A stretch of DNA of 64,000 nt from Cyanophora paradoxa (GCA_004431415.1 QPMI01000040.1:186001-250000), one strand, 5' to 3'; positions 35,701 through 47,200 are shown, counted from the stretch's first letter. The notes: generated by a model not told the origin, from the letters alone. Numbers and translations are program-made.

Positions 35701-38700
35701 CGGGGCGGCGGGGCGCTCCGTGAGCGCGCAGAGCCAGGGAAGCTCCCATCGCAATCGTGTCGCATCCCACCCCACCCCACCCCGCCCCATCCCACCATTC
35801 TAGTCAAGGGGGGGAGGGCGGGGCGCACGAGGGCCTAAGGGGGGCTGAGCTTCGCGAGATAGCCTAAGGTGTCCTCTATCAACTCAAGACTATACCAAAG
35901 GCTTCATGTATCGTGCCCCACGCCACCCATCCCACCCGTCCCCCAATCCGAGGCCGGGAGAGGGCGGGGCGCACGAGGGCCTTGAGCTTGGCGATGTCGG
36001 AGCCGTGGATCGACTCGCGCTGGTCCATCCGGTTCCGCGCGATCTGCGCGGGCTCCGAGGGCGGCTCCGTGAGTGAGAGGCCAGCGACGGCGCGGAGGCC
36101 AGCGGCGCGTTGGAGCAGGGGTGGGGCGGGGTGGCGGGCGGGCCCCCTCTACTCTAGCAGACGGGCGGCGTCTGATCTGATCCCCAGCTGTCTAGCTAGC
36201 CCCCTCCAGCAGCCCAGCCTCAAGACGGACGTCCAGACCAGCCCCGCCCCGCCCCCCCTCCCTCCTCCTCCGCCCCCCCGGGGAGGCCAAGCTAAGGGAA
36301 AGGAGGCCCGGCCCGGCCCGGTGCGCCCCTCTAGCCCGCCTCCTCCTCCTCCTCCTCCGCCTCCTCCTCCGCCTCGCACCTCGAGCTGGGACTCGACGTG
36401 GTGGCCGAGCCGCGCGCACTCGTCCCGCGCCGCCGCCACCTCGTCCCCCACCGCCGCCTGCGGGAGGCTCAGAGGGCGCGCGAGAGATGCGGGAGACGCG
36501 GATCCAGAGAGCTCGGGAGGGGGCGACCTCTCTCGCAAGAAAGGAGAGCAGGACCTAGTATCTAGAGGGCTCTGCAGAGCTAACAGGACAACAAGGGATG
36601 GAGGGGAGGAGGGCGCACGCGGGCGGCGCGGATCTGGGACTCGACGAGGGCGCGGAGGGACTCGTTGGCGGCGCGCGTGTCCCGCGCCGTCCCCGCGATC
36701 CGCTCCGACAGGCCCCGCCCGATCTGCGGCGAGGGAGGAGGGGCGCGCAGAGGTCAGAGGGGGGAAGGGAGGGGAACCGAGCCCTAATCTCCTGCAGTGC
36801 CGGGCCGCTGAATCTTCTACAAGCCCAAACGGCCCAGGCGCGCGCAGGGCAGGACTCAGCGCTGCCCGGGCCCCAGAGAGCTTCCAAAGCCCTCGACGCC
36901 CCCAGGCGGACCTCGTCGGCGGAGGCGCGCATGCGCGTCGCCTGCTCCTCGAAGCGCCGCAGGCCCTCCTGAGGGGGGCGGAGTCAGGGTCCAGGGGGTG
37001 GGGGTGGGGTGGGGTGGGGCGGACGAAGAGAAGGGGGGGGGGGGGGGGGGGGGGGGAGTACGCGCCTGGACGGACTTGGTGACCTTCTCGTTGCGGGCCT
37101 TCGCCTCCTCGCTCACCGCCTTGATCCCTGCATGCCCGAGGGATAGGATAGGGTGAGCTCTAGGCCCTAACTTGAGGCCCTTCAGCTTCAGCCTAACGAT
37201 CCTTGACTTTCAGCGAAGGTTCTAGAACAGATACTGATTAAGCTTAGACTCGTTTCGGATTCGCACCGTCCTGGCACTTGTTCCAGGTGTGCTCGAGGGA
37301 CGAGAGGAGCGCCTTGCGGCCCTGCGCGCGGCGCGCGGGGCGGGGCGGGGCGGGGCGGCGCCGGTCAGCGGGCGAGGCGACAAGGAATGGGCGGGCGACC
37401 GGGCGACCGCCCGCGGCTCTGCTTCTTTGGGGGGGAGGAGGGGGGGGGGTACCTCCTCGTTCCAGGCCTTGAGGCGCGCGTCTCCCGCGTCCGCGTGGCG
37501 CTTGCAGTCCTGCGGGATCGCGGGGGCGGGCGTGGCGGCGGCTCGGTTCAGCTCAGGAGAACGAGGAGGACCCGACAGGGGAACGTTCGCCGGCTCGCTC
37601 GCCTCAAGGAGCCGCTGGAAGCGCTCCTGCGCCTCCCGCGCCTCGGCCGCCATGCGCTCCTCCAGCAGCGCCCCCGCCCGCGCCCCCTCGTCCACCTCCA
37701 AGGGGAGTCAGGGGGGTACGGACGCTGCGGGGGGGCGGGGGTACCAGGCCCTCCAGGCGCTCGAGATCCCTGGCCCAGCGCGCGCCGGCGTCGTCCAGCG
37801 CCGCTCGCCCCGCCGCCTCCCCTCTCTCCACGCGTCCGGCAAGCGCCTTGCGGGGGGTACGGGTCGGAAAAGGGGGGAATGAGCAGCGCGGGGGTACAGC
37901 CGCACGCGAGCGACGTCCTTGAGGCGATCCCGGAGGGCGTCCACCTCCAGCCGGTTCGAGACGGTTTCCTGTGGGGCCCCGTCAGGGGTACGGCGTTTCG
38001 CGAGAAGAAGGGAAGGGGAAGGGGGGGGGGTACCTGGAGGGCGCGGTCTGCGGCGGAGCGGGCGGCGGCGGCGTCGCCCGCGGGGCCCGCGACGCGGTCG
38101 TCCACGTGCGAACGAAGATCCTGCAGCTCGCCCTGCGCGAACGAAGTTGGGTGGCCGCCGCGGATCGGAAAGGGCGCCGCGCGTATTCGAACCTGGATGT
38201 CGCGGACGGCGGACCGCAGCTCGGCCAGCTGGGCCTGAAGGCTCCGGACAAGGCCCGAGTCCTGCGGGCGGCCGCCTGAGGAACGGAAGGGGGCGGGCGG
38301 GCGGGCAGGTGGGCGGGGCGGGAGGGGGCGAACCGGGGGCAGGCCAGCGAGGCCCCCGGCGCCCGGACCCGATGAAGGGGTCGACGAGGCCGATGCGAGT
38401 TGGGCGGCGGGTACGGAGGCGGCCGGAGCCGCGAGCGCCGGGGCCGCGGCTGCGGGGGCCGCCGCGGCAACTGGGGCCGCCGGGGCCGCCGAGGACGCGG
38501 GCGGCGGAGCCAGGGACGGCGCTGACGGCGTCTTCGCGGCAGGGGAGGCGTTAGGGGGGCCGGCGTTCAAGGCGGGAGGGCCCGCGCTCGGAGTCGGGCC
38601 GGCGGGCCCCGCTCCGGTCTTCGCATCCGGCTTCGCCTCTGCTTTCGTGTCCTGCTTCGCCTCTCCTTTCGCGTCCTGCTTCGCAGGGAGCTGCATTGGC

Positions 38701-39466
38701 GGGGGCGCCGCGGGCGGCTGATTGACGATCTTCGGAGATGCGGCGGCGGATGTGCTCGGGCTTGTCTCCTCCTGCGTTGCGGCGGGGTTCGAAGCGGGAT
38801 GCGGGCGGCGGGAAACGGGCTGCGGGCGGCGGCAAAGCGCACGGATGCGGAGTGTTTGCGCGTGAAGAAATCGGCGACCTTTCTGACAAAGGACGCGTTC
38901 TCTTCGGGATGCGGCGCGGCAACCGCGGCTGCAGCCGGCGCTGCAGGTGACCGCGCTATCTGAACGGCCTGTGGGGTCCCAGGCGGCGTGCTCACGGCCG
39001 GCGATGCCGTGTTACGCGTCGCGCTCTCTGCCAGAGCCTTCTTTGCCAGCTCCACAAGATTCTCTGCGACGGCGGTCGGAAGGGCCAGTTCAACGGGGAA
39101 GCGCTCGAGGCGGGCGGGAAGGTGACGCTCGCGACTAATGCAATCTCTGCATGCACATCGCAACTCCTAAGCGGCGGCGGCGGCGGCGGCGCCCGCCCGC
39201 GTCGCGATAGAGCTCGTACGCGTGCCGGCCCCTCGCCCATCGCATTCTAGGACGCACGGCGAGACGGCGCCCGAGCGAAAGGTTCGTGTACGGGCTCCTG
39301 AGGTGCCGCCGGCGCCGTCGACGCCCCTTCCTTCGCCTCGGGCTTCGGCGCTGTCAAGCTCGACGACCTGTACAGGCCGCTGCCGCCGGCGGGGAGCTGT
39401 CCTTCCGACGACGCGTCTGTTACCTGCGAGAGCCGAGGGTGGCGGTGCTTTTCTCGCTGCATCCGG
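32757..39466 (-). CDS. Long coiled-coil protein, more than 20 exons (may continue into the LRR gene)
   Basis: No family recognised. The N-terminal part is Ala/Pro/Lys-rich (KGEAKQDTKAEAKPDAKTG near 38640, and NASFVRKVADFFTRKH near 38880). Small exons then give almost continuous heptad-like helices: LVRSLQAQLAELRSAVRDIQ (38250), LQDLRSHVDDRVAG, SNRLEVDALRDRLKDVARV, GARWARDLERLEGL, LLEERMAAEAREAQERFQRL (37650), GIKAVSEEAKARNEKVTKSV, LRRFEEQATRMRASADE, SERIAGTARDTRAANESLRA, DEVAAARDECARLGHHVESQ, ELAARVEQHRQAAADEAQKI, VREEDQRLRTSLQ, KLRERIEQEQAELRAQVDR, KRELDAMRARLETLQAQ. The last open exon has EEQALCELEASAGAQLLDL and DTDIVEARP, with a stop at 32757 if unspliced. The start is uncertain; an ATG at 39466 or a later one is possible. 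Confidence 0.6.
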
Positions 39467-39499
39467 CGCGAACCTCTCCACCGGGGTACACGCGCGTGC

Positions 39500-40006
39500 G
39501 TCGCCAAGCTTGCTTGCGCAGGGTTTGGGGACGGTCTAACGCACGCGCGCGTACGGCACTTGCGTCGCAGGCGGATTCGACTGGCTAGGTCGGGCCGAGC
39601 GTGAGCGCTAGGTCCAGCGGCGGCAGCGCACCGCGGCCCCGCGGCCGGGCTGTGCGCATATGCATGCCGGCGCTGGCCATGGCCATGGCGCCAGCGCCGC
39701 CGCGCGCGGACCCGCCTGCGCAGCATGCGCAGTGCTGGTAGCAGTCTGCTGGAAGGTTGGACCGTTGAACGTGCCAACTCAACATAGCGGCCGCGAGCGG
39801 CAGCGCTAGCGCTGGCCATGGTTGCAATTGCAGCCCGGCCCCCTGATACCGATCATGACCCGCCGCCGGGCCCGGCCCTATACAGCTAGCCCTGCGCATG
39901 CCAGCTGCAGGCCCTAGGCTGCCCATGCATGCGCGCGATTGGCATAGCGCAGTCCCGGCAGGGCCGCATGCGCAGCAGGCATCGCGGCGCGTCGCAGAAG
40001 CTACAG
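39500..40006. other. Intergenic region
   Basis: No gene recognised between the coiled-coil 5' end and the PIG-Y stop. Rich in CCATGG, TGGCCA, GCATGC and GCGCGC palindromes (for example 39655-39700 and 39810-39830). Confidence 0.55.
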
Positions 40007-41068
40007 TCAGTTGTACTTGAACAGCTGCATGCCGAGCCAGTTGAAGTAAAGGAGGACTGCGGCGACGGGGACGGTGGCGGGGGCCAGGAGGCAGTAGTAG
40101 CGGTCGGCGGCGAGGGCGTCCAGGGCCGGGATCCCGAGCGGCGGGAGGGCCTTGGAGAGGAGGAGGCCGTGCAGGGAGAGGGCAGCGAAGAGGAGTACGA
40201 GGGCGCCGCAGGCGTAGCCGAAGGCGGGCGGTGGCAGCCGGCGCCGCGGGAAGCGGCGGGAGATGCCGAGGGGAAAGGGCGCGCCGGGCTCGTACCACCA
40301 GGAGAAGTGGTCGTTCTCCCGAGGGCTCTCCGGCTTCCAGATCGCGCAGGCGTCGTCCCCGTCCGAGCCGCCGTCACTCTCGCTGGGCGCCAGCTCGTCC
40401 GGGGTCGCGACCCGCAGCTCGGGTCGACGCGTCCTGTCGGACCGCTGCGCGACGCGCTCGGCCGCCTGCTGCTGGTCGGAGCAGGACGGCGTGGATGCGC
40501 TAGGGGGCGCGGCGACGTCCGCTGCATTGCCGTTGACGTGCTCGCTGGGTATGCCGCTGGATCGGGCGGCCGCGCGGTGAGCCGCTGTCGCGAAAGACAA
40601 TTCGCTCGAGACGCCCGAGGATGCCTCCCCATGCTGGCGCTGAGCGATCTGTGCTTGGGGGCCGCTAGCCATGTACGCGGTAGCTCGCTCTTCAGTCTGC
40701 TGATGTCGAAGATGAAGGCCGAGTGCTGAGTAGGAATCCGCGTGCGCTCCTCCGATCCCTGCTGCCGGCGCTGGCGCGGCTGGCGGTCGGTGGACACTGG
40801 GATGCTCCGCGGGGCACGCTGCGGCCAGGCCGGTCGCCAAACTGTGCGGTATCGCCGCGGAAGCGATCATTGTGGCGGGTGGCTGCGACGGAGGCTCGTC
40901 GCCAGCGGCTACCCGCCGCCGTTTGCGCATGTGCTTCCCGCCGCCCATCTGCGGCGAGCGTGAGACTAATGGCACGTGCACGCTTTCGCATGAGCTTCTA
41001 CGCACCAGGGCGATTACCGGCGTGCACACGCTCCGTGCACGGGCTCCTCGGGAGCCGTGAGCCCGCAC
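40007..41068 (-). CDS. PIG-Y-like subunit of GPI-GlcNAc transferase, long N-terminal extension
   Basis: First step of GPI-anchor synthesis at the ER membrane. The C-terminal 65 or so residues match PIG-Y/Eri1 in layout: a first membrane helix (ACGALVLLFAALSLHGLLL), a short luminal loop, a second helix in YYCLLAPATVPVAAVLLYF, and the family ending NWLGMQLFKYN, comparable with the WMGIKLFRHN-type end of animal PIG-Y. Family members are usually about 70-110 residues. Here the open frame is 353 codons, with an Ala/Ser/Gln-rich, probably disordered N-terminus (acidic stretch ESDGGSDGDDA at about 40370). The true start may be internal, for example the ATG near 40672. It is a single exon as read, unlike its neighbours. 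Confidence 0.75.
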   Translation of the reverse strand: MRAHGSRGARARSVCTPVIALVRRSSCESVHVPLVSRSPQMGGGKHMRKRRRVAAGDEPPSQPPATMIASAAIPHSLATGLAAACPAEHPSVHRPPAAPAPAAGIGGAHADSYSALGLHLRHQQTEERATAYMASGPQAQIAQRQHGEASSGVSSELSFATAAHRAAARSSGIPSEHVNGNAADVAAPPSASTPSCSDQQQAAERVAQRSDRTRRPELRVATPDELAPSESDGGSDGDDACAIWKPESPRENDHFSWWYEPGAPFPLGISRRFPRRRLPPPAFGYACGALVLLFAALSLHGLLLSKALPPLGIPALDALAADRYYCLLAPATVPVAAVLLYFNWLGMQLFKYN

Positions 41069-41214
41069 CGGGTCAGTAATGTGTCGGCGTCGAGCTGTAG
41101 CGGGCTCGTCGGCAGCAGCACAAGCCGCGTCAGCTGCCGAAATCTCCTGGCGGCAAGCTTGACGGGTGATTGCAATTGAGCCGAGGGGGGGTGGCTCAAA
41201 TTTGATCGCCCCCG

Positions 41215-42216
41215 ATGGCCGGAGCGCCGCCGTGGGGCGTGCTGGACGCTCTCCAGGCGGAGGCGAAAAACGATTTCTTCATCACATTCAACGCCGACGG
41301 CGAGGCGATCGAGATGGCGCGCCCAGCAAGCGCTGCCGCCGGGCGCCTAGGCGTCGAGCTGACCTTGCAGCAGGTGGCCACGGATGTGTCGCGCACGTAC
41401 AAGCTCCGCGCCGACTTGAAGGCCTTCGACGCGGCTGTGCGCAGCCGTATGCATGTTCATCGCCGCAGGCGAACGGCTAAGGGCTGCCGCGCGCAGAGGC
41501 GAGAAGCGGCTCTGGACCCTTCCTGGAATGCGCTGTTCCACTCCATTCGTGGCGCTCTGCAGACCGGAGACGTCGAGGTGCAAGTCCCCGACGCTCTCAC
41601 CGCACGGGCGGCGCTGCGCATCACGTTCGCCGTGGCGTCCTTCCGCATGCGCATCGAGTTCCCGCTGGAGCGCGTCGACGAACTGTCGTCGCGGGACCTG
41701 CTGCGCTCCATCCTGAGGCGCGCGTTCCGGCGGAGCTCGAGCCATGGCCAGACGGATGCCGCAGCGGCCCAGGTGCGCCAGCGTCACCTTTATATCACGT
41801 GTGGGCTATCGCTCAGTCGCTGCCAGGCTGCGCCTGCCAGGCCGTCAGCGGCGGAGCAAGCAGCGCCGGCGGCAGCTGCTTCGGGCGCATCGGCTCAAGG
41901 CAGCTTGACGCTGCAGCAGCTGAGGGAGAAGAACAAATATAAAGCGCAACTCGACGAGCCGTGCGCCGCGGCCTCGGCGGCCTCGTCTTCAGCTGCGGAC
42001 GTGCACGGGACCAGCGCTAGCGCTGGCGCAAGCGCGGCCTCGCCGCCCCCACCAGACGCTCCCAGCCGGCCGGCCGCCGAGCCGGCCGCGGCGCCGGCTG
42101 CACCTGCAGCAGCGCCTCCCGCGAAGCGGAAAGCGACCGGGCCGCTGGTCAAAGGTGCCGGGCGCCGCAGGGGCGCCGGGGCGCGCCTAGACCTCGACGG
42201 CGATGACGACTCGTAG
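41215..42216 (+). CDS. Unknown protein with helical core and basic C-terminal tail
   Basis: A 333-codon frame starting MAGAPPWGVLDALQAEAKND and continuing FFITFNADGEAIEMARP, TLQQVATDVSRTYKLRADL, WNALFHSIRGALQTGDVEV and ALRITFAVASFRMRIEFPL. Then comes LTLQQLREKNKYKAQLDE, a long Ala/Ser/Pro-rich linker, and an end with AKRKATGPLVKGAGRRRGAG followed by acidic DLDGDDDS. The layout (beta-rich head, helix, disordered linker, short basic tail) recalls the XRCC4/XLF/PAXX superfamily of DNA-repair scaffolds, but I cannot claim that match. The middle (about 41440-41520 and 41780-41830) may be intronic, since GTGTGG..CCAG and GTGCGC..GCAG boundaries exist. It starts 146 bases from the PIG-Y start on the other strand, another divergent pair. 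Confidence 0.5.
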   Translation: MAGAPPWGVLDALQAEAKNDFFITFNADGEAIEMARPASAAAGRLGVELTLQQVATDVSRTYKLRADLKAFDAAVRSRMHVHRRRRTAKGCRAQRREAALDPSWNALFHSIRGALQTGDVEVQVPDALTARAALRITFAVASFRMRIEFPLERVDELSSRDLLRSILRRAFRRSSSHGQTDAAAAQVRQRHLYITCGLSLSRCQAAPARPSAAEQAAPAAAASGASAQGSLTLQQLREKNKYKAQLDEPCAAASAASSSAADVHGTSASAGASAASPPPPDAPSRPAAEPAAAPAAPAAAPPAKRKATGPLVKGAGRRRGAGARLDLDGDDDS

Positions 42217-42423
42217 CTAGTTGTATAGGCCCCGAGTGGCAGGGCGGGCCGCCAAGCGGGGGGAGAGCTCTCTGTTAGTTATACTGAATTTCTGATACCA
42301 ATAATCATTCTCTTTACGTAAACTATTCCTAGATTATGTCGATTGCGTTGCATGTTGTATGTAGCTCCCAGCGCAAGCTTTAAGCCCTGCTGCAGCCTGG
42401 GCGGCGCGCGGATCCGGACTCGG

Positions 42424-43271
42424 CTATGGCTGGTAGGCCAGAGCTCTGCATACAGGGCACTCGGGGTGGTCGGGGAGCCACTGGCTGATGCAGTTCCGAT
42501 CTGGGGGCGAAACTCAGCGATGCCGGGCGGGTGTGTGGCCGGGCGGGCGGGCATAGAGATGCGAGCGAGAGAGAGGCAGAGAGGGCGCACGGAAGATGTG
42601 GCTGCAAGGAAGCGAGTTCACCTCGCATCCCTTCGAGAGGGGATCCAGGCAGATGGAGCAGGCGTCCGGGTGGTTCTCGGTGAGAGTGTACGCCTGAGAG
42701 GTGATGGACGCGGCCGCCGCGCGGTGCTGCAGGGACAATAGATCGGTAAAGGAGGACGAAAGGGGAAGAAGGGGGGAAGAAGGAAGCGGGGCCCGCGCAC
42801 CCGTTCGCGATTCTCGATCTCTTCTTGAGACTCCGTGCGAGCGGCGGCCGCCATTTGCCTGGAAAAGGAAAAGCCGCGCTAATAAAAAACTCACGAGCAG
42901 AATTTCTCTAAGTTATCTGAAAAACCGACCCTCTCAAATCGCCGAGGATAGACTGCATCATAGAGGAGACCGCCCGGAACTCCTGCGGCCGGGGCTCAGC
43001 CTCGCGCAAGGAGCGCGGCACCGCCGGCGCCTGCCTGGAGCTCGTTCAGTATTCTCCTAATGTGAGTCTCCCGCACGAGCCTCACGTCCGGGACTGCGCC
43101 CCCGGAAACGAAGCGATCAGGCAGCGCAGCGACACGGCCCATTTCGCGCCGCCGGGCCAAGTGGCGCATGCGGCTATACGACAACGCACTCGGACCCTCT
43201 ACATCGTCGTCCTCGTCTGCGAGCGATCTCCTCCAAAACGCGGGACCCGTGATGACGACTGCAAGGAGCAT
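42424..43271 (-). CDS. RING-H2 zinc-finger protein, probable E3 ubiquitin ligase
   Basis: A small RING-H2 protein. The last two exons (42591-42733 and 42424-42500) splice TTC-C to AT-CGG and produce a perfect C3H2C3 finger: CSICLDPLSKGCEVNSLPC, then SHIFHRNCISQWL and CPVC. All eight zinc ligands and the Trp after the second Cys pair are present, so E2 binding is expected. The protein ends RALAYQP, TAG at 42424-42426. Upstream exons give HRAAAASITSQAYTLTEN, AARTESQEEIENRERV (about 42850-42800) and probably SRMRHLARRREMG and RLVRETHIRRILNEL (about 43200-43035). The start is uncertain. No membrane segment is clear. Substrate unknown. Confidence 0.78.
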
Positions 43272-44218
43272 GAGCTGCGGTGCGGCACCGCGCGGGCCCT
43301 AGATCCGGAGCTCTTACGCACCGCTTCCAAAGGGGCTGGACGTAGGAAACGGGGAATCAGAGTGGGGCGAGAAGGGACGGGCGGGGTGCTTGCGTGCCTC
43401 GAGTAAGTAAACGATGATGGCGGCGGAGCTGCTATGACGCGCACGCCCGCGGGAGCGTGGCTCGAGCTTGGTTGTGCCCAGGACCGCTGCTGGGCGGTCA
43501 TGCTCGAGGTGGCGCCCATGGTGGTGCTACGTGGGATCGGCTGCGGCGGCGGGCCGAGTCCCCCGCCCCCGGGGCTGCCGCGATCGAGGGCAGTATAGAT
43601 TCAGGCGCGGCTCAGCTAGTCTAGGACTCGGGGCCGCCGTGAAAGCTGCTGCTTCCGTCGGAGCCTTGCCGTTAGTGGAGGCGCGACGATCTCCTGGCGC
43701 AGGCGGTCTCTGTGCACAAGGCAGTCGTTCGCGTGATACAAGCGACAGCTGGGCACGGTTTCAAGGGCAGTTGAAGGGCTTGCTCAGGGGGTACACGCGA
43801 TTCGCGAAGCCTACTTGGGCAGCTGGCCCTGGAGTCGCAAGCAGTTAGCGAGACTCTGTAGCGCGCATACTGAGCACCGCGAGAGTTGGCTCTAGCGGCT
43901 GGCACACAAAGCTAAGGAGCGATGGGCAACGCCGCAGTGGCAGTGCCGGCGGCCGTGCCGACGACCAAGGCGCTGACAGTCGATCCACCGGAGCCTGGTG
44001 CGCCCGGCCGGCCCCTCCGCTTTGCGTGAAGCTGACCTTCAGCGCCCGCGCGCCGCCTGCAGCACCTGGGTGAGTGAGCTCTGAACCAGCAGTCTGCAAG
44101 ACGTCTGCTTCGTCGGCAAGGCGCCCCTGACCAGGCTGCTTCACCGACCGCCGCTCTTGAGCGCAGGTCCACAGGCGCGGAGCGGTTCGCAACGCATGCG
44201 GTCTTCAAGAAGAACAAT
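43272..44218. other. Region without a clear gene
   Basis: GC-rich with several open frames in both strands, but no recognised motif. It could hold 5' exons of the RING-H2 gene (minus) or of the GDPD/PLAT gene (plus); VFKKNNAVRPLIFG at 44204-44245 looks like the first strand of the latter's GDPD barrel. Confidence 0.45.
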
Positions 44219-47200
44219 GCAGTGCGGCCGCTCATCTTCGGGTGCGCGAGCCTCGCGGCGTGCCGCGCGCGGCCCAGGCGTCCAACTCGGAACCGCGGGG
44301 CGCCCGCAGCTACAACGGCGCGCCGCCGTACCAGCGGGGCCGCGCGGTCGAGAGCTCGAACAGGGGGATACAGCAGGGGCTGGACGGTATCGTCGTCGAG
44401 GCTATGTTCTCGTTGGAGAACTCGCAGGACATCGTCATCGCCAGCGAGTACCGCGACCTCGTCCCCGGTGCGCCCGCGGCCCCGCGTACCCCCGCCAGGT
44501 CACCGCCCTCTGATGCCGTACCCAGGCGAGAACGACCTCGACGTCATCACTACGAAGGCGCGCCTCGAGAAGGCCATCAACCCGCAGGGTACGCGATTGA
44601 AGTCCCCTTGCCACCGCTCCCACGTTCCCGCCCTGATGCGCACGCGCCCTCGCCAGACGAGCGCATGAAGGACGTGTTTCTCGAGGATTTCCTCACTGTG
44701 TTCAAGGCGCGCCCCAGTCCGACTCTCGCGGCCTGTGGTACGCGGCGCTCGTCTCGTCCATTCTGAGGGGGCGGGGGTACAGGAGCGGACGATCGTCGTG
44801 ATCGAGCTGAAGGCGCACGGCCAGCGGAAGGAGGAGCTGTCTAGGGTGCTGCGCCCCCTTTTCGCGCCCCGCCCTCTGAGCCGCAAACGAGCGCCGTACC
44901 CCCCGCAGCGCGTCGCGGAGATCATCGATCGGTGCCAAGCAATCGACAGCGTCGTCATCGCCTCGGCTGACAGGTACTCCTTCCTCTTTTTCCCCTACCC
45001 GTCCCTCGCACCAACGGCGTACCCTTCCCCACAGCACGATCCTCAACGCGATGCGGAGGCACTCCCCCGACGCCATCCTCGCGGTCCGCGTACTCCCCTC
45101 TTCCGCACCCATACCCCGAGGATCCGAGCGCGTGTACCCCCCAGGTCACGTACCGGAAGACGCACAAGCTGTTCGAGGGCAGAAAGGCGGGGTACCCCGA
45201 GCCCTCGGGCGCCAAGCAGGCGAGCCCCCCCCCCCCTCTCCGTTCCGTACCCCCCCGCCCCGCGTTCCCGACCGACCGGCCCGCCGCCAGAACGTGCACC
45301 CCTTCCGATCCGAGTACTACAGGGCGGTCCGGGGCGACATTGAGGCCCGCAAACTCGACATCAACGCCGTCGACATCGTACCCCCCGCTCCGCCCTCCCG
45401 CTACCCCCCCACCCCCTTTAAGGCGCGATCCCCCCGCAGGACGCCTCGGTACTCGACAAGAACTGCATACCCGAGTTCCGGGACGAGAAGGTGGTCGTGG
45501 GGGTACGCCTCATGATGGACGAGCGCGGCCGCAAGGCCGACCGCGACGTCCTGGAGGCCCTGTACCCCTCGGTCCGTCTCCCCCCCGCATCTCCCTTGTG
45601 AACTCGTACCCCCGTCTTCGCGCCTCACGCTTCGAGAAGGTCGCGTTTGTCGTGTCGAGGGACCCTGTCGTCGCCCTCCAGTGGCGGGCGGAGCTCCTCA
45701 CTGAGCGAATCCGGCGGAACGTGGGGCTTCCCGGCCAGGTGCCCCTTCCCCCACTCCCGGGGTACGCGGCGCTGCGGCCTGAAGGCCTGCTCCGCAGGGC
45801 CGATACACGATCCGCGTCAAGACGGGGTACCTCCCCCAGGGGGGTACCGACGCGCAGCCGTACCTCAGGGCGAGCCGCGCCCCCGCACCCCTCCCCGCCT
45901 CCCCGGCCCAGCTCACACCGGGCGGGGTACGCAGCTCACGGGCCTGAGGGGCCACGGCAAGATCGTGCGGCTGGGCCACCGCCACCACGCGTGCTTCCAG
46001 GTCCGCAGACCGCGGGGTACAGTAAAGTTTCGGCTCTGAGCTCCGCCGCCAGACGGGTCGCTCGGACGTTTTTGCGCTCGAGGAGGAGGACCTGGGCCCC
46101 CTCCAGTACCTCACGCTGCGGCTCAGGGGCGAGTCCCCGAGCGAGCGCGGCTGGTACCTCGAGTACATCGAGGTACCCGTACCCCCCTCCGAGCTATTTT
46201 TAGCAGATCAGATCTTCTTCATCTGAGTTTCTCCGCTCAGATCCACGATCGGGGCGGCCTGGGCGCCACCAAGCCGGAGGTCTACATCTTCCCCTACATG
46301 GATTGGGTACGCGGTTTCATGGCCGTGAAGGGGGTACGGCGTCCTCACAGGGGGGTACGCGGCAGGTGAAGTGCGTGACGACGTCGAACGTGGAGGGGGG
46401 GGACCCGACTGCGGGGCTGGTGCGGGCCTGGCTATGAGAGAGTCGGCCGAGCCGGCCTGGCCGGCCCCGTGGCGCTCACGCCTCCCCCCTCCCTCGCTCA
46501 GGTCCGCATCGAGCGTCCGCTGCTCTTCGGGCGGTCCCTGGCCGGGCCCATCGAGAAGCTAAAGGCGGACATCAAGACGGGTGCGCCCGTCCCGGAGCCC
46601 GAGCCCCGAGCCCGATACCCCGCCCGCACCGGCCTGACATCGTCCTTCGCAGGCGACATCATCCTGTACAGCGGCGGAAGCATCGCAGACGAGGCTGCGA
46701 AGCTGCGGTCAGGCTCCAAGTTCACACACGCGGGGGTACGACGTCAAACCGCTCTCGCGCGCGGGCCCGTGGGGCGCCGCACGACCGTACCCCGCAGATC
46801 GTGATCCGCGACGGCGCCGACAACAGGATTCTGGTATACGAGGAGACGCTGAGTGCGCACGTACCCCTCACCGGCCTCCCGGCCGCCCAGCCCAACCCCG
46901 TACCCCTCAGACTACAGGGAGAGCGAGATTCGGGACGCCTTTTCGGACGAGTACTGGGACGGCGTGCACGCCTACGACCTCTTCGTGCGTACTCCCACCC
47001 CTCCTTGTCTGCATATCGCTCCTCACAAGTTGTACCCTGCAGCAAAAGATCCTTGGCTTCTTCGGCTCCGTCTATTGGCTACCCCTCAAGGTTTGCTACC
47101 CCCTACCCCCTCGCCGCCAGTCAGAGCGCACCCTCCCTCCCCGGGCGAGCGTCTACCCCCGCAGGTCCCCCTGAGTCAAGACGAGCGGTTCCGCCTGCTT

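Noticed and set aside
41215-42216. Call as a PAXX/XLF DNA-repair factor
   Set aside because: Only the general layout and basic tail resemble that superfamily. No diagnostic motif was seen, so the gene is left unnamed.
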